DNA from: Crocinitomicaceae bacterium
Lineage (GTDB): Bacteria > Bacteroidota > Bacteroidia > Flavobacteriales_D > Crocinitomicaceae
NCBI GenBank assembly: GCA_020635955.1
Contig: JACJYW010000016.1
Location: 1 to 31,226, forward strand
Direction of reading: 5' to 3'
Length of the DNA: 31,226 nucleotides
The notes beneath the pieces are model-generated. The model was given only the letters and a program-made list of their open reading frames with translations. It was not told the origin of the DNA and searched no databases. Each line of letters opens with the position of its first letter. Positions within the stretch are counted from its first letter, which is position 1. Positions 9,340-18,397 of this stretch are shown here, one piece after another. The translations under genes were made by a program, and so were the position numbers.

Positions 9340-11610
9340 CTAATCAACAATCTCCAATCGAGCAAATTTTAAAAGCAGTTGTTTGTTACCTACTTTAGGA
9401 AAGAAGACCGTAGCTTTTTCAGGTGGATTCCCTTCCAAACCAATGACTTTACCTTTTCCAAATCGTTCGTGAATAACGTTGTAACCAACTTTTAGATCCA
9501 AATTACTGGCAACAGAACCTGTTTTCGGCGAAGTGTTTGTAGATCCAATTTTAGTCAGTTTTCTTTGTTTATCACTAAATACTTGTTTACCAGGAATTCC
9601 AACTTTTCTCTCAAGATTTACTTGATTCATAGATCGCCCAGCTCCTCTGGAAGGATTATTGACCTCTAAAAATTCTGGGTCTATTTCTTCTATAAATCGA
9701 CTTGGTTCAGATGTAATAAGATTTCCCCAACGATATCTGCTAGTGGCATAAGACAGAGTAGCTCTTTTTTCTGCTCGAGTTAATGCTACATAAAATAAAC
9801 GGCGTTCCTCTTCAAGTTCTGATCTTGAGTTCAAAGCCATTTGAGATGGAAACAGGTTTTCTTCCAACCCTACAATAAATACATAAGGAAACTCAAGTCC
9901 CTTTGATGCGTGTATGGTCATTAAAGTGACCTTGTCCTTGTCTTCATCTTTATCCTCATCTGCATCAGTCAAAAGGGCAACATCAACCATGAAATCACTT
10001 AAATAAGCGGTTTCTCCTTCAGCTACAGTTTCAGTGAACTCTTTAATCCCTGCAAGCAAAGCCTGGATGTTTTCATATCTCGCAACTCCTTCAGGTGATC
10101 GGTCATCATATAATTCCTTTAGAATACCTGAACTTTTAGCAATATTTTGCGCTAATTCGTACGCATCCAACTTTTCTAGTTCTATAGCATAACTTTTCAC
10201 AGCAGTGATAAAACCATTGATCTTGTTTTGAGTTCCTGACGGAATGCCTGAAGGATATTTTACTGGATCAGCCAATACATCCCATAATCCAACTTCATAT
10301 TGATTGGCAGCAACAATTGCTTTTTCAATAGATGTTTGTCCTATTCCTCTTTTAGGATAATTAATTACTCTTTTTAACGCTTCCTCATCATTTGGATTTG
10401 CCGTCAATCTAAAATAGGCTAACAGGTCCTTGATCTCTTTTCTTTGGTAGAAAGATAAACCGCCATATATCTTATAGGGTAGATTTAATTTTCTTAATGC
10501 TTCCTCAAATGATCTCGATTGTGCATTGGTTCTATATAATATAGCAAAGTCACTATTTGCAGCTTGCTCATTGACTTTTGTCTCATAGATCAAATTGGAG
10601 ATAACTTTCCCTTCTTCATTATCGGTCAATGTTCTGATTACCTTAATACGATTTCCAAGGTCATTTTCTGTCCAAACGGTCTTCTGAATCTGATCCTTGT
10701 TGCGAGCTATGATGCTGTTAGCAGCATTTACAATCGTCTGAGTGCTTCTGTAATTTTGTTCAAGTTTGAACGTAACACAATTTGGGTAATCATTTCTGAA
10801 ATTCAGAATGTTTTCAATATTCGCTCCTCTGAATGAGTAGATACTTTGAGCGTCATCTCCAACAACGCATATATTAGTGAAAACAGCAGCTAGTTTCTTA
10901 ACGATTAAATATTGTGAGTAATTGGTATCCTGATACTCATCTACCAGAATGTATTTAAAACGGTGCTGATAGAAATGCAAAACATCAGGATGATCTCTTA
11001 AGAGCAAATTGGTTTTAAATAATAGATCATCAAAGTCCATTGCCCCAGCCATGAAGCATCTTTTCTCATATGCTTTATAGATCTCAAAAAGTCTTGGTTT
11101 ACCACTCATTCTGTCTTCCGAAACGATATCGGTATTTGCTTCATAGGCAGCCGCAGAGATCAAATTGTTCTTAGCCGAAGATATTCTTCCATGAACTAAA
11201 GTAGGTTTATAGGTTTTGTCATCTAACTTCAATTCCTTAATGATCGTTTTTAATAAGGATCTGGAATCTTGAGTATCATATATAGTAAAGTTAGACGGAT
11301 AACCAATCTTATTTGAATGGTGCCTTAATATTCTGGCAAATACGGAGTGAAAGGTTCCCATTGAAATATTCTTTGCTTCAGAATCGCCAATGATCTGAGC
11401 AATTCGTTCTTTCATTTCCCTTGCTGCCTTATTCGTAAAAGTAAGAGCCAGAATATTAAACGGATCAACCCCTCGCTCAATTAAATATGCAATGCGGTAA
11501 GTTAGTACTCTGGTTTTGCCAGAACCAGCACCTGCGATAACCATTGAAGGACCTTCAGTGTGTTGTACGGCTTCTAATTGTTGTGGATTAAGGGTGTCCA
11601 GATAACTCAT
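9340..11610 (-). CDS. UvrD/PcrA-family superfamily 1 DNA helicase
   Basis: 756-residue ATP-dependent 3'-5' DNA helicase of the UvrD/Rep/PcrA family, acting in repair and in removal of DNA-bound proteins. In order: LNPQQLEAV Q-motif, Walker A GAGSGKT (27-33), ALTFTNKAA (motif Ia), GTFHSVFARIL, DEYQDTN (motif II), GDDAQSIYSFRGA (motif III), QNYRST (motif IV), TIHASKGLEFPYVFIVGLEE (motif V) and YVALTRAE (motif VI). The C-terminal part after 680 ends in GYNVIHERFGKGKVIGLEG, a PcrA-type tail. A short acidic/lysine run (DEDKDEDKDK) precedes motif V. The length matches PcrA (~720-760). The gene is convergent with the histidine kinase and divergent from rpsL. Family is certain; pcrA versus uvrD naming is not settled from sequence alone. 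Confidence 0.93.
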   Translation of the reverse strand: MSYLDTLNPQQLEAVQHTEGPSMVIAGAGSGKTRVLTYRIAYLIERGVDPFNILALTFTNKAAREMKERIAQIIGDSEAKNISMGTFHSVFARILRHHSNKIGYPSNFTIYDTQDSRSLLKTIIKELKLDDKTYKPTLVHGRISSAKNNLISAAAYEANTDIVSEDRMSGKPRLFEIYKAYEKRCFMAGAMDFDDLLFKTNLLLRDHPDVLHFYQHRFKYILVDEYQDTNYSQYLIVKKLAAVFTNICVVGDDAQSIYSFRGANIENILNFRNDYPNCVTFKLEQNYRSTQTIVNAANSIIARNKDQIQKTVWTENDLGNRIKVIRTLTDNEEGKVISNLIYETKVNEQAANSDFAILYRTNAQSRSFEEALRKLNLPYKIYGGLSFYQRKEIKDLLAYFRLTANPNDEEALKRVINYPKRGIGQTSIEKAIVAANQYEVGLWDVLADPVKYPSGIPSGTQNKINGFITAVKSYAIELEKLDAYELAQNIAKSSGILKELYDDRSPEGVARYENIQALLAGIKEFTETVAEGETAYLSDFMVDVALLTDADEDKDEDKDKVTLMTIHASKGLEFPYVFIVGLEENLFPSQMALNSRSELEEERRLFYVALTRAEKRATLSYATSRYRWGNLITSEPSRFIEEIDPEFLEVNNPSRGAGRSMNQVNLERKVGIPGKQVFSDKQRKLTKIGSTNTSPKTGSVASNLDLKVGYNVIHERFGKGKVIGLEGNPPEKATVFFPKVGNKQLLLKFARLEIVD

Positions 11611-11614
11611 GATG

Positions 11615-11622
11615 CAAAAATA
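11615..11622 (-). promoter_or_regulatory. Candidate -7 promoter box of the UvrD/PcrA helicase gene
   Basis: On the minus strand TATTTTTG matches TAnnTTTG perfectly and ends 4 nt before the helicase ATG, implying a very short leader. No TTG is found at the expected upstream distance, so confidence is moderate. Confidence 0.4.
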
Positions 11623-11700
11623 GCCATCTTTTAGATTCTATGACTGATGAGTTTTCATTTGAAATAAACAAAATAGCCATTAGTTACATAGTAATTTAAA

Positions 11701-11735
11701 GTCTGAAGTCTATTAAATAAGGTCTTCGATCTCTA
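11701..11735. repeat. Possible decayed heptad array
   Basis: Five successive 7-mers read GTCTGAA, GTCTATT, AAATAAG, GTCTTCG, ATCTCTA. Four of the five share TCT in the same register, resembling the right-arm unit GTCTAAA of the arrays at 26043-26077. The match is weak and could be chance in AT-rich DNA. Confidence 0.25.
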
Positions 11736-11851
11736 GAATTTGAGTGCTAAAAAAATAATTCTGTTTGGTCGTAACTTTTGTTCAACTCGTCGTATAAAAA
11801 ATCTTTTCCATATCGAATTGTGAAAAATGTTAGAAATAATATACCTAAAAG

Positions 11852-11881
11852 TTGTTTTATAAAAAAAACTTAATACCTTTG
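11852..11881 (+). promoter_or_regulatory. Main promoter of the ribosomal protein operon (before rpsL)
   Basis: A TTG at 11852-11854 and a perfect TAnnTTTG box (TACCTTTG, 11874-11881) are 19 bp apart, the expected Bacteroidota sigma-ABfr-type spacing. Transcription would begin about 11888, giving a leader of roughly 60 nt before rpsL at 11951. Confidence 0.75.
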
Positions 11882-11950
11882 CACTCCGAATTTTTTCGAA
11901 TTTGGGTGTAAAATATTGCTAAACAATAGATAAAATATAGTATTTAGAAT

Positions 11951-12331
11951 ATGCCAACTATTCAACAATTAGTAAGAAAGGGAAGGGAAGCACAGAAGAC
12001 TACTTCTAAGTCGGCTGCGCTTGATTCTTGCCCGCAAAGAAGAGGAGTATGTGTACGTGTGTACACCACTACACCAAAAAAACCAAACTCAGCAATGAGA
12101 AAAGTTGCTAGGGTTAGATTGACCAATGGAAAAGAGGTGAACGCTTATATCGGAGGTGAAGGTCACAACTTGCAAGAGCACTCTATTGTGCTTGTAAGAG
12201 GTGGAAGAGTAAAAGATCTTCCGGGTGTAAGATATCACATTGTTAGAGGAGCTTTGGATACTGCTGGTGTTGAAGGTAGATTGCAAAGAAGATCTAAATA
12301 TGGAGCTAAACGTCCAAAGCAAAAAAATTAA
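11951..12331 (+). CDS. rpsL: 30S ribosomal protein S12 (uS12)
   Basis: 126 residues, full length. S12 lies at the decoding centre of the 30S subunit. The conserved loop TTTPKKPNSAMRKVARVRL is present with Lys43 unaltered, and RVKDLPGVRYHIVRGALD is also wild type, so the common streptomycin-resistance substitutions at these positions are not seen. It is the first gene of the long ribosomal block; rpsG follows after 6 bp. Confidence 0.98.
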   Translation: MPTIQQLVRKGREAQKTTSKSAALDSCPQRRGVCVRVYTTTPKKPNSAMRKVARVRLTNGKEVNAYIGGEGHNLQEHSIVLVRGGRVKDLPGVRYHIVRGALDTAGVEGRLQRRSKYGAKRPKQKN

Positions 12332-12337
12332 GGAATC

Positions 12338-12808
12338 ATGAGAAGAAGACAAGCGAAAAAACACACGATATTGCCTGATCCAAAGTTTAAGGATGTAATG
12401 GTGACTAAATTCGTGAACAACTTAATGCTTCACGGAAAGAAAAGTGTTGCGTTCTCAATTTTCTATGACGCAATTGATATCGTTCAGAATAAAGTTCAGG
12501 ATGAAAACCCTATTGACGTTTTCAAGAAAGCATTGACGAATGTTTCTCCTGGTGTTGAGGTAAGATCAAGAAGAGTTGGTGGAGCTACGTTCCAAATTCC
12601 TACTCCGGTAAGAGACGCTAGAAAACAATCATTGGCAATGAAATGGTTGATTGGATACGCAAGAGGAAGAAATGAGAAAACTATGGCTCAGAAGTTGGCA
12701 GCTGAGATCATTTCTGCATCCAAAGAAGAAGGTGCAGCTTTCAAAAAGAAAGAAGATATGCACAGAATGGCCGAAGCGAATAAAGCATTTTCACACTTCA
12801 GATTCTAA
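12338..12808 (+). CDS. rpsG: 30S ribosomal protein S7 (uS7)
   Basis: 156 residues, the usual bacterial length. S7 starts assembly of the 30S head and contacts the E site. Recognised by MRRRQAKKH at the N-terminus, VMVTKFVNNLMLHGKKSVA, VEVRSRRVGGATFQIPTPV and MAEANKAFSHFRF at the C-terminus. fusA starts 7 nt after its stop. Confidence 0.98.
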   Translation: MRRRQAKKHTILPDPKFKDVMVTKFVNNLMLHGKKSVAFSIFYDAIDIVQNKVQDENPIDVFKKALTNVSPGVEVRSRRVGGATFQIPTPVRDARKQSLAMKWLIGYARGRNEKTMAQKLAAEIISASKEEGAAFKKKEDMHRMAEANKAFSHFRF

Positions 12809-12814
12809 TACAAA

Positions 12815-14950
12815 ATGGCTAAAAGAGATTTAACATACACAAGAAACATTGGGATTATGGCCCACGTTGATGCTGGTAAAACAACAACAACTGAGCGTAT
12901 CCTTTACTATACAGGTATCTCTCACAAAATTGGTGAGGTACATGATGGTGCTGCTACTATGGACTGGATGGAGCAAGAGCAAGAAAGAGGTATTACAATT
13001 ACTTCTGCTGCTACTACTTGTTTCTGGAAATACCCAACAGTATTAGGGGAGCAAACTGCTAATTCTAAGGAATACAGAATTAACATTATTGATACTCCGG
13101 GCCACGTTGACTTTACAGTTGAGGTAGAGCGTTCTTTGCGTGTATTGGATGGAGCGGTTGCACTTATTTGTGCAGCGTCTGGTGTTGAGCCACAATCTGA
13201 AACAGTTTGGAGACAAGCTAACAAATATGGTGTTCCAAGATTGATCTTCGTGAACAAAATGGACCGTGCTGGTGCTGATTTCTTCAGATGTTATAAAGAA
13301 GTTAAAGATAGATTATACGGTAACCCTGTTCCTCTTCAAATTCCAATTGGTGCTGAAGATGAGTTTAAAGGAGTTGTTGATTTGATCAAAATGAAAGCTA
13401 TCGACTGGAATGAGTCAGATATGGGTATGACATACCGTGAGTATGAAATTCCAGCTGAACTTATGGACGAAGCTACTGAGTGGAGAGATAAATTAATTGA
13501 ATCTGTTGCTGAATCTGATGAGGCTTTGATGGAGAAATTCTTCGAAGATCCTAATTCGATCACTACTGAAGAAATGATGCAGGCGATTAGAAAAGCTACA
13601 ATCGCAATGGAAATTCAACCAATGCTTTGTGGTTCTGCATTCAAAAATAAAGGTGTTCAAACAATGTTGGATGCTGTGATGGCTTATATGCCTTCTCCTT
13701 ACGATAAAGGTGCTGTTGTTGGTATCGATCCAAATACGGATGCTGAAATTTCAAGAGAAGCTAATCCAGAAGAGCCTACTGCTGCATTGGCATTTAAAAT
13801 TGCTACTGACCCATTCGTAGGAAGATTGTGTTTCTTCAGAATGTACTCTGGTAAAATTGATGCTGGTTCATATATCTATGTTCCAAGAACAGATAAAAAA
13901 GAAAGAATTTCTAGAATCTTCCAAATGCACTCTAACAAACAAAATCCAATCGAATTTATCGAAGCTGGAGATATAGGTGCAGGTGTTGGATTTAAAGATA
14001 TTAGAACTGGGGATACGCTTTGTGATGAGAAAAAGCCTATCGTTCTTGAGTCAATGACTTTCCCTGATCCGGTTATTGGTATTGCTATTGAGCCTAAAAC
14101 TCAAGCTGACCTTGACAAGTTAGGAGTAGGACTTTCTAAATTGGCTGAAGAAGATCCAACGTTTAGAGTTTCAACTGATGAGGATTCTGGTCAAACTGTT
14201 ATCTCTGGTATGGGTGAGCTTCACCTTGAGATTCTGGTTGATCGTTTGAAAAGAGAATTCAAAGTTGAAGTGAACGAAGGTGCTCCTCAGGTAGCTTACA
14301 AAGAAAAGATTAATATCCCTGTTGATCATAGAGAAGTTTATAAAAAACAATCTGGTGGTCGTGGAAAATTTGCTGACATCTCTATTAAAGTGATGCCTCA
14401 GGATGATGAAGAAAAAACAGGACTTGAATTCATTAACAACATTAAAGGTGGTAACATTCCTAAAGAATATATCCCTTCAGTTGAAAAAGGATTCAAAGAA
14501 TCAATGAAAAATGGGGTGTTGGCTGGATATCCTGTTGATTCATTAAAAGTTGAGTTGAATGATGGATCTTACCATGATGTGGATTCTGACTCACTATCTT
14601 TCGAAATCTGTGCTAAAATGGCTTACAGAGCTGCGTTGAAAAATGCTCAGCCTGAGTTGTTAGAGCCGATCATGAAAGTTGAAGTAGTGACTCCAGAAGA
14701 GAACATGGGAGATATCGTTGCTGACTTGAACAGAAGAAGAGGTCAAATGAGCGGTATGGATGACAGAGCTGGTGCTAAAGTTGTTCGTGCAGATGTTCCT
14801 CTTTCTGAAATGTTTGGGTATGTAACAACATTAAGAACGCTTTCTTCTGGTAGAGCAACTTCAACAATGGAGTTCTCTCACTATGCTCCAACTCCGAGAA
14901 ATATCGCGGATGAGGTGATCAAGAAAGCAAAAGGACAAGTAGAAGCATAA
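12815..14950 (+). CDS. fusA: Elongation factor G
   Basis: 711-residue translocation GTPase. G1 is AHVDAGKT (16-23), the switch II region is DTPGH (93-97), and the G4 motif is NKMD (147-150). Domain IV includes GGRGKFADISIKV and domain V FGYVTTLRTLSSGRAT. The length fits canonical EF-G (~700), so this is not a shortened paralogue. rpsJ follows directly after 18 bp; no tuf gene lies between, which joins the str and S10 gene clusters. Confidence 0.98.
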   Translation: MAKRDLTYTRNIGIMAHVDAGKTTTTERILYYTGISHKIGEVHDGAATMDWMEQEQERGITITSAATTCFWKYPTVLGEQTANSKEYRINIIDTPGHVDFTVEVERSLRVLDGAVALICAASGVEPQSETVWRQANKYGVPRLIFVNKMDRAGADFFRCYKEVKDRLYGNPVPLQIPIGAEDEFKGVVDLIKMKAIDWNESDMGMTYREYEIPAELMDEATEWRDKLIESVAESDEALMEKFFEDPNSITTEEMMQAIRKATIAMEIQPMLCGSAFKNKGVQTMLDAVMAYMPSPYDKGAVVGIDPNTDAEISREANPEEPTAALAFKIATDPFVGRLCFFRMYSGKIDAGSYIYVPRTDKKERISRIFQMHSNKQNPIEFIEAGDIGAGVGFKDIRTGDTLCDEKKPIVLESMTFPDPVIGIAIEPKTQADLDKLGVGLSKLAEEDPTFRVSTDEDSGQTVISGMGELHLEILVDRLKREFKVEVNEGAPQVAYKEKINIPVDHREVYKKQSGGRGKFADISIKVMPQDDEEKTGLEFINNIKGGNIPKEYIPSVEKGFKESMKNGVLAGYPVDSLKVELNDGSYHDVDSDSLSFEICAKMAYRAALKNAQPELLEPIMKVEVVTPEENMGDIVADLNRRRGQMSGMDDRAGAKVVRADVPLSEMFGYVTTLRTLSSGRATSTMEFSHYAPTPRNIADEVIKKAKGQVEA

Positions 14951-14968
14951 TTTTTTAAGATCGAAAAA

Positions 14969-15274
14969 ATGAGTCAAAAGATCAGAATAAAATTGAAGTC
15001 ATACGATCATAACTTGGTTGATAAATCAGCTGAAAAGATCGTAAAAGCGGTGAAAGCTACAGGTGCTGTTGTAAGCGGACCAATTCCTCTTCCAACTCAC
15101 AAAAGAATTTACACTGTATTGAAATCTCCGCATGTAAATAAAAAAGCTAGAGAGCAATTCCAATTGTGCGCTTATAAAAGATTGATAGACATTTATAGCT
15201 CTTCATCTAAAACAGTAGATGCACTAATGAAATTGGAACTTCCTAGTGGAGTTAACGTTGAAATCAAAGTCTAA
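14969..15274 (+). CDS. rpsJ: 30S ribosomal protein S10 (uS10)
   Basis: 101 residues. Typical SQKIRIKLKSYDHNLVDKSA start and GPIPLPTHKRIYTVLKSPHVNKK loop, the extended hairpin that reaches into the 30S head. In other bacteria S10 is also the NusE component of antitermination complexes. It begins the S10 cluster here but has no visible promoter of its own in the 18-bp gap after fusA. Confidence 0.98.
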   Translation: MSQKIRIKLKSYDHNLVDKSAEKIVKAVKATGAVVSGPIPLPTHKRIYTVLKSPHVNKKAREQFQLCAYKRLIDIYSSSSKTVDALMKLELPSGVNVEIKV

Positions 15275-15305
15275 CTTTTTAATTAGACGATTTAATAAAT
15301 AAAGT

Positions 15306-15926
15306 ATGCCAGGAATAATTGGAAAGAAAATCGGGATGACTAGCATCTACAGTGCCGAGGGCAAGGCAACGCCATGCACAGTAATAGAAGCTGGTCCTTG
15401 TGTTGTAACACAAGTGAAAACCGAAGAAAAAGATGGCTATAAAGCTGTTCAATTAGCGTATGGAGACAAACGTGAAAAGAACACACCTGCAGCCATGCAA
15501 GGTCATTTCAAAAAAGCTAAAACAACGCCAAAAAGAAAATTGGCTGAGTTTCAGGACATGAATGATCTAAACTTAGGTGATGTTGTCAATGTAGATTTGT
15601 TTGAAGTAGGTGAGTACGTAGACGTAATTGGTACTTCAAAAGGAAAAGGTTTCCAGGGAGTTGTTAAACGTCACGGATTTGGTGGTGTTGGTCAGTCGAC
15701 TCACGGTCAGCACAACAGATTGAGAGCTCCGGGTTCTATTGGTGCAGCTTCTTATCCTGCGAGAGTATTCAAAGGAATGAGAATGGCTGGTCAAACAGGT
15801 AACCACAGAGTTAAACAAACAAACTTGGAAGTTTTAAAAGTATTAACTGATAAGAACTTGATCATTGTTAAAGGTTCAATTCCAGGACACAAAGGTTCTT
15901 TCGTAATTGTTGAGAAATGGATTTAA
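15306..15926 (+). CDS. rplC: 50S ribosomal protein L3 (uL3)
   Basis: 206 residues. MPGIIGKKIGMTSIYSAEGK at the N-terminus and the long loop HGQHNRLRAPGSIGAASYPA followed by FKGMRMAGQTGNHRVK, which reaches toward the peptidyl-transferase centre. The GQ in MAGQTG is the position methylated by PrmB in enterobacteria; whether that occurs here is unknown. The last 10 bp overlap rplD, suggesting coupled translation. Confidence 0.98.
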   Translation: MPGIIGKKIGMTSIYSAEGKATPCTVIEAGPCVVTQVKTEEKDGYKAVQLAYGDKREKNTPAAMQGHFKKAKTTPKRKLAEFQDMNDLNLGDVVNVDLFEVGEYVDVIGTSKGKGFQGVVKRHGFGGVGQSTHGQHNRLRAPGSIGAASYPARVFKGMRMAGQTGNHRVKQTNLEVLKVLTDKNLIIVKGSIPGHKGSFVIVEKWI

Positions 15927-16543
15927 AAGTAGTAGATACTAACGGTAAAGAAACTTCGAAGAAAGTTACGTTAGCGGATTCAATTTACGGAATCGAGCCA
16001 AATGATCACGCAATCTATTTAGATGTTAAACAGTACTTGGCTGCACAACGTCAAGGAACTCACAAGTCTAAAGAAAAAGCTGAGGTTTCTGCTTCTACAA
16101 GAAAGATCAAGAAGCAAAAAGGAACTGGTACTGCACGTGCGGGAAGTTTAAAATCTCCTGTATTTAGAGGTGGAGGTAGAGCTTTTGGTCCAAGACCAAG
16201 AAACTACGACTTCAAATTGAACACTAAGGTGAAAAGATTAGCAAGAAAATCTGCTCTTTCTCACAAAGCAAAAGATGGTAACATCATTGTTATGTCAGGA
16301 TTAGATTTTTCTGAGCCAAAAACAAAAGAGTTCATGTCTGTTATGAACAACAACAACTTGGCTTTTGATAAAGTGTTGATCATTTTACCAGAGGACAATA
16401 AGAATGTGTACTTGTCATCAAGAAACATTCAGGGAGCGAACGTTGTAACAGCTGATAGCTTAAATACTTATGATATCGTTAACGCGAACAAAGTAGTTAT
16501 CACTGATGCAGCTATTGAGAAAATTGAAAACATTTTGAATTAA
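15917..16543 (+). CDS. rplD: 50S ribosomal protein L4 (uL4)
   Basis: 208 residues. The exit-tunnel loop is recognised as KKQKGTGTARAGSLKSPVFR followed by GGGRAFGPRPRNYDFKLN. The ATG lies inside the rplC end (10-bp overlap). In E. coli L4 represses its own operon through the S10 leader; no equivalent leader is apparent here because rpsJ is only 18 bp from fusA. Confidence 0.98.
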   Translation: MDLKVVDTNGKETSKKVTLADSIYGIEPNDHAIYLDVKQYLAAQRQGTHKSKEKAEVSASTRKIKKQKGTGTARAGSLKSPVFRGGGRAFGPRPRNYDFKLNTKVKRLARKSALSHKAKDGNIIVMSGLDFSEPKTKEFMSVMNNNNLAFDKVLIILPEDNKNVYLSSRNIQGANVVTADSLNTYDIVNANKVVITDAAIEKIENILN

Positions 16544-16553
16544 TTGTTGAGTG

Positions 16554-16850
16554 ATGAATAGCATTATTAAAAAGCCGATTCTTACTGAGAAAGCTACTAC
16601 AGATAGCGAAGTGAACAACAGATTTGCATTTGTTGTTGACCACAAAGCCAACAAGATCGAGATCAAAAATGAGATCGAGAGAATCTATGGTAAAACTGTA
16701 GTTGACGTAAGAACAATGAGATACGGCGGCGGAAAAGCCAAGAGAAAATATACTGCGAAAGGTATCGCTGAACAAAGAAATTCACTTTGGAAAAAAGCGA
16801 TTGTAACCATTGCAGAAGGGGAAACAATCGATTTATACGAGAACATCTAA
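16554..16850 (+). CDS. rplW: 50S ribosomal protein L23 (uL23)
   Basis: 98 residues. IIKKPILTEKAT at the N-terminus and YGKTVVDVRTMRYGGGKAKR are the family signatures. L23 sits at the tunnel exit and is the docking site for trigger factor and SRP. The ATG at 16554 is chosen over an adjacent in-frame GTG at 16551, which would only add one residue. Confidence 0.97.
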   Translation: MNSIIKKPILTEKATTDSEVNNRFAFVVDHKANKIEIKNEIERIYGKTVVDVRTMRYGGGKAKRKYTAKGIAEQRNSLWKKAIVTIAEGETIDLYENI

Positions 16851-16861
16851 GAAATTGAGAA

Positions 16862-17692
16862 ATGGGAGTTAGAAAGTTAAAGCCAATAACACCAGGTCAA
16901 AGACACAAGATCGTTAGCGATTTCAGTGAAGTGACTGTTAAGAAGTCAGATCCTGAAAGATCTTTGATAGGAAAGAAATCACGCTCTGGTGGTAGAAATA
17001 ACCAGGGTAGAATGACAATGAGATACCTTGGTGGTGGGCACAAGAAAAAGTACAGAGTTATCGATTTCAAAAGAGAAAAGTTCGGTATTCCTGCTACAGT
17101 GAAAACTATTGAGTACGATCCAAATAGAACTGCTAGAATCGCTTTGTTATTCTATGCTGACGGTGAAAAGAGATACATCATTGCACCTGAAGGGTTAGAA
17201 GTAGGACAAGTATTGAATTCTGGTAAAGGAGTTCAACCAGAAGTTGGAAATACATTGTTCATGGAGGATATTCCTTTAGGTACAATCATCCATAATATTG
17301 AGTTGAAACCGGGAAAAGGAGCTGCTATTGCTAGATCAGCTGGTTCATATGCTCAATTGAACGCAAAAGAAGGGAAATATGCAATTATTAAAATGCCTTC
17401 TGGTGAGACAAGAATGGTTCTACTATCATGTCTAGCTACTATCGGTTCAGTTGGAAATGGTGAACACATGTTAACTGTTTCTGGTAAAGCAGGTAGATCT
17501 AGATGGCAAGGTAGAAGACCAAGAGTAAGAGGTGTTGTAATGAACCCTGTTGATCACCCAATGGGTGGTGGTGAAGGTCGTTCTTCTGGAGGACATCCAC
17601 GTTCTAGAAACGGTATGATGGCCAAAGGATACAAGACTAGATCAAAGAAGAAATATTCTTCTAAGTATATTATTGAAAAGCGTAAAAAATAA
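16862..17692 (+). CDS. rplB: 50S ribosomal protein L2 (uL2)
   Basis: 276 residues, full length. Contains RSGGRNNQGRMTMRYLGGGH and the C-terminal MNPVDHPMGGGEGRSSGGHP, whose His at about 232 corresponds to the conserved histidine near the peptidyl-transferase centre. L2 binds 23S rRNA and helps subunit joining. It lies 11 bp after rplW and 7 bp before rpsS. Confidence 0.98.
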   Translation: MGVRKLKPITPGQRHKIVSDFSEVTVKKSDPERSLIGKKSRSGGRNNQGRMTMRYLGGGHKKKYRVIDFKREKFGIPATVKTIEYDPNRTARIALLFYADGEKRYIIAPEGLEVGQVLNSGKGVQPEVGNTLFMEDIPLGTIIHNIELKPGKGAAIARSAGSYAQLNAKEGKYAIIKMPSGETRMVLLSCLATIGSVGNGEHMLTVSGKAGRSRWQGRRPRVRGVVMNPVDHPMGGGEGRSSGGHPRSRNGMMAKGYKTRSKKKYSSKYIIEKRKK

Positions 17693-17699
17693 ATAGGAC

Positions 17700-17972
17700 A
17701 TGAGTAGATCATTAAAAAAACCTCCTTTTATTCATTACAAATTGATGAAAAGAGTAGATGCTGCACAAGAGTCAGGAAAGAAAGATGTGATTAAAACGTG
17801 GTCAAGAGCCTCAACTATCACTCCTGAATTCGTAGGATTGACTATAGCTGTGCACAATGGTAACAAATTCATTCCTGTTTATGTGACTGAAAACATGGTA
17901 GGACATAAGTTGGGAGAGTTTGCTCCAACTAGAACCTTCAGAGGTCACGCTGACAAAAAAGGAAAGAAATAA
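17700..17972 (+). CDS. rpsS: 30S ribosomal protein S19 (uS19)
   Basis: 90 residues. MSRSLKKPPFIHYKL start and VGHKLGEFAPTRTFRGHADKK signature. S19 forms part of the 30S head with S13. Preceded by a weak AGGA at close range, otherwise no Shine-Dalgarno. Confidence 0.97.
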   Translation: MSRSLKKPPFIHYKLMKRVDAAQESGKKDVIKTWSRASTITPEFVGLTIAVHNGNKFIPVYVTENMVGHKLGEFAPTRTFRGHADKKGKK

Positions 17973-17992
17973 TTAGCTAAACACGAGATAAG

Positions 17993-18391
17993 ATGGGAGC
18001 TAGAAAAAGAATCGCAGCAGATAAAAGAAAAGAGCACAGAGCTAATGTAGCAATCGCTACATTAAGAAACTGCCCAATTTCTGCTAGAAAAATGAGATTA
18101 GTTGCTGATATCATTAGAGGTGAAGAAGTGAACAAAGCTTTGAACATTCTTTCACACAACTCTAAAGAAGCTGCAGGTAGATTAGAGAAATTGTTGAGAT
18201 CAGCAATCGCTAACTGGGAGCAAAAAAATGAGGGTAAAAGCTTAGAAGATGAAACGCTTATCGTTTCTGAGATCAGAGTTGACCATGCTGGAATGTTAAA
18301 AAGAATTCAAGCAGCACCTCAAGGTAGAGCACACAGAATTAGAAAAAGATCAAACCACACAACTATCATTGTTGATAGCGTAAAAAGTTAA
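17993..18391 (+). CDS. rplV: 50S ribosomal protein L22 (uL22)
   Basis: 132 residues. The core LRNCPISARKMRLVADIIRG and the C-terminal tunnel hairpin HAGMLKRIQAAPQGRAHRIR with RSNHTTIIV identify it. The hairpin narrows the exit tunnel and is where macrolide-resistance deletions occur in other species; it appears intact. An N-terminal extension of about 20 residues (RKRIAADKRKEHRA) precedes the core. Confidence 0.97.
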   Translation: MGARKRIAADKRKEHRANVAIATLRNCPISARKMRLVADIIRGEEVNKALNILSHNSKEAAGRLEKLLRSAIANWEQKNEGKSLEDETLIVSEIRVDHAGMLKRIQAAPQGRAHRIRKRSNHTTIIVDSVKS

Positions 18392-18397
18392 TAACTG

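Larger units (their letters stand above)
11611..11950. other. Divergent intergenic region between the helicase and rpsL
   Basis: This 340-bp AT-rich gap holds no convincing gene. It contains the helicase -7 box (11615-11622, minus), a decayed 7-bp-period stretch (11701-11735), and the rpsL promoter (11852-11881) with a roughly 60-nt leader. The leader starts with two close copies of CGAATTT (near 11887-11903). Nothing else was recognised. Confidence 0.7.

Noticed and set aside
12922..13257. Long antisense frame within fusA
   Set aside because: A shadow of a highly biased coding sequence; no protein motif or start signal.
14951..14968. Missing tuf between fusA and rpsJ as an anomaly
   Set aside because: Separate placement of tuf with direct fusA-rpsJ linkage is common in Bacteroidota.
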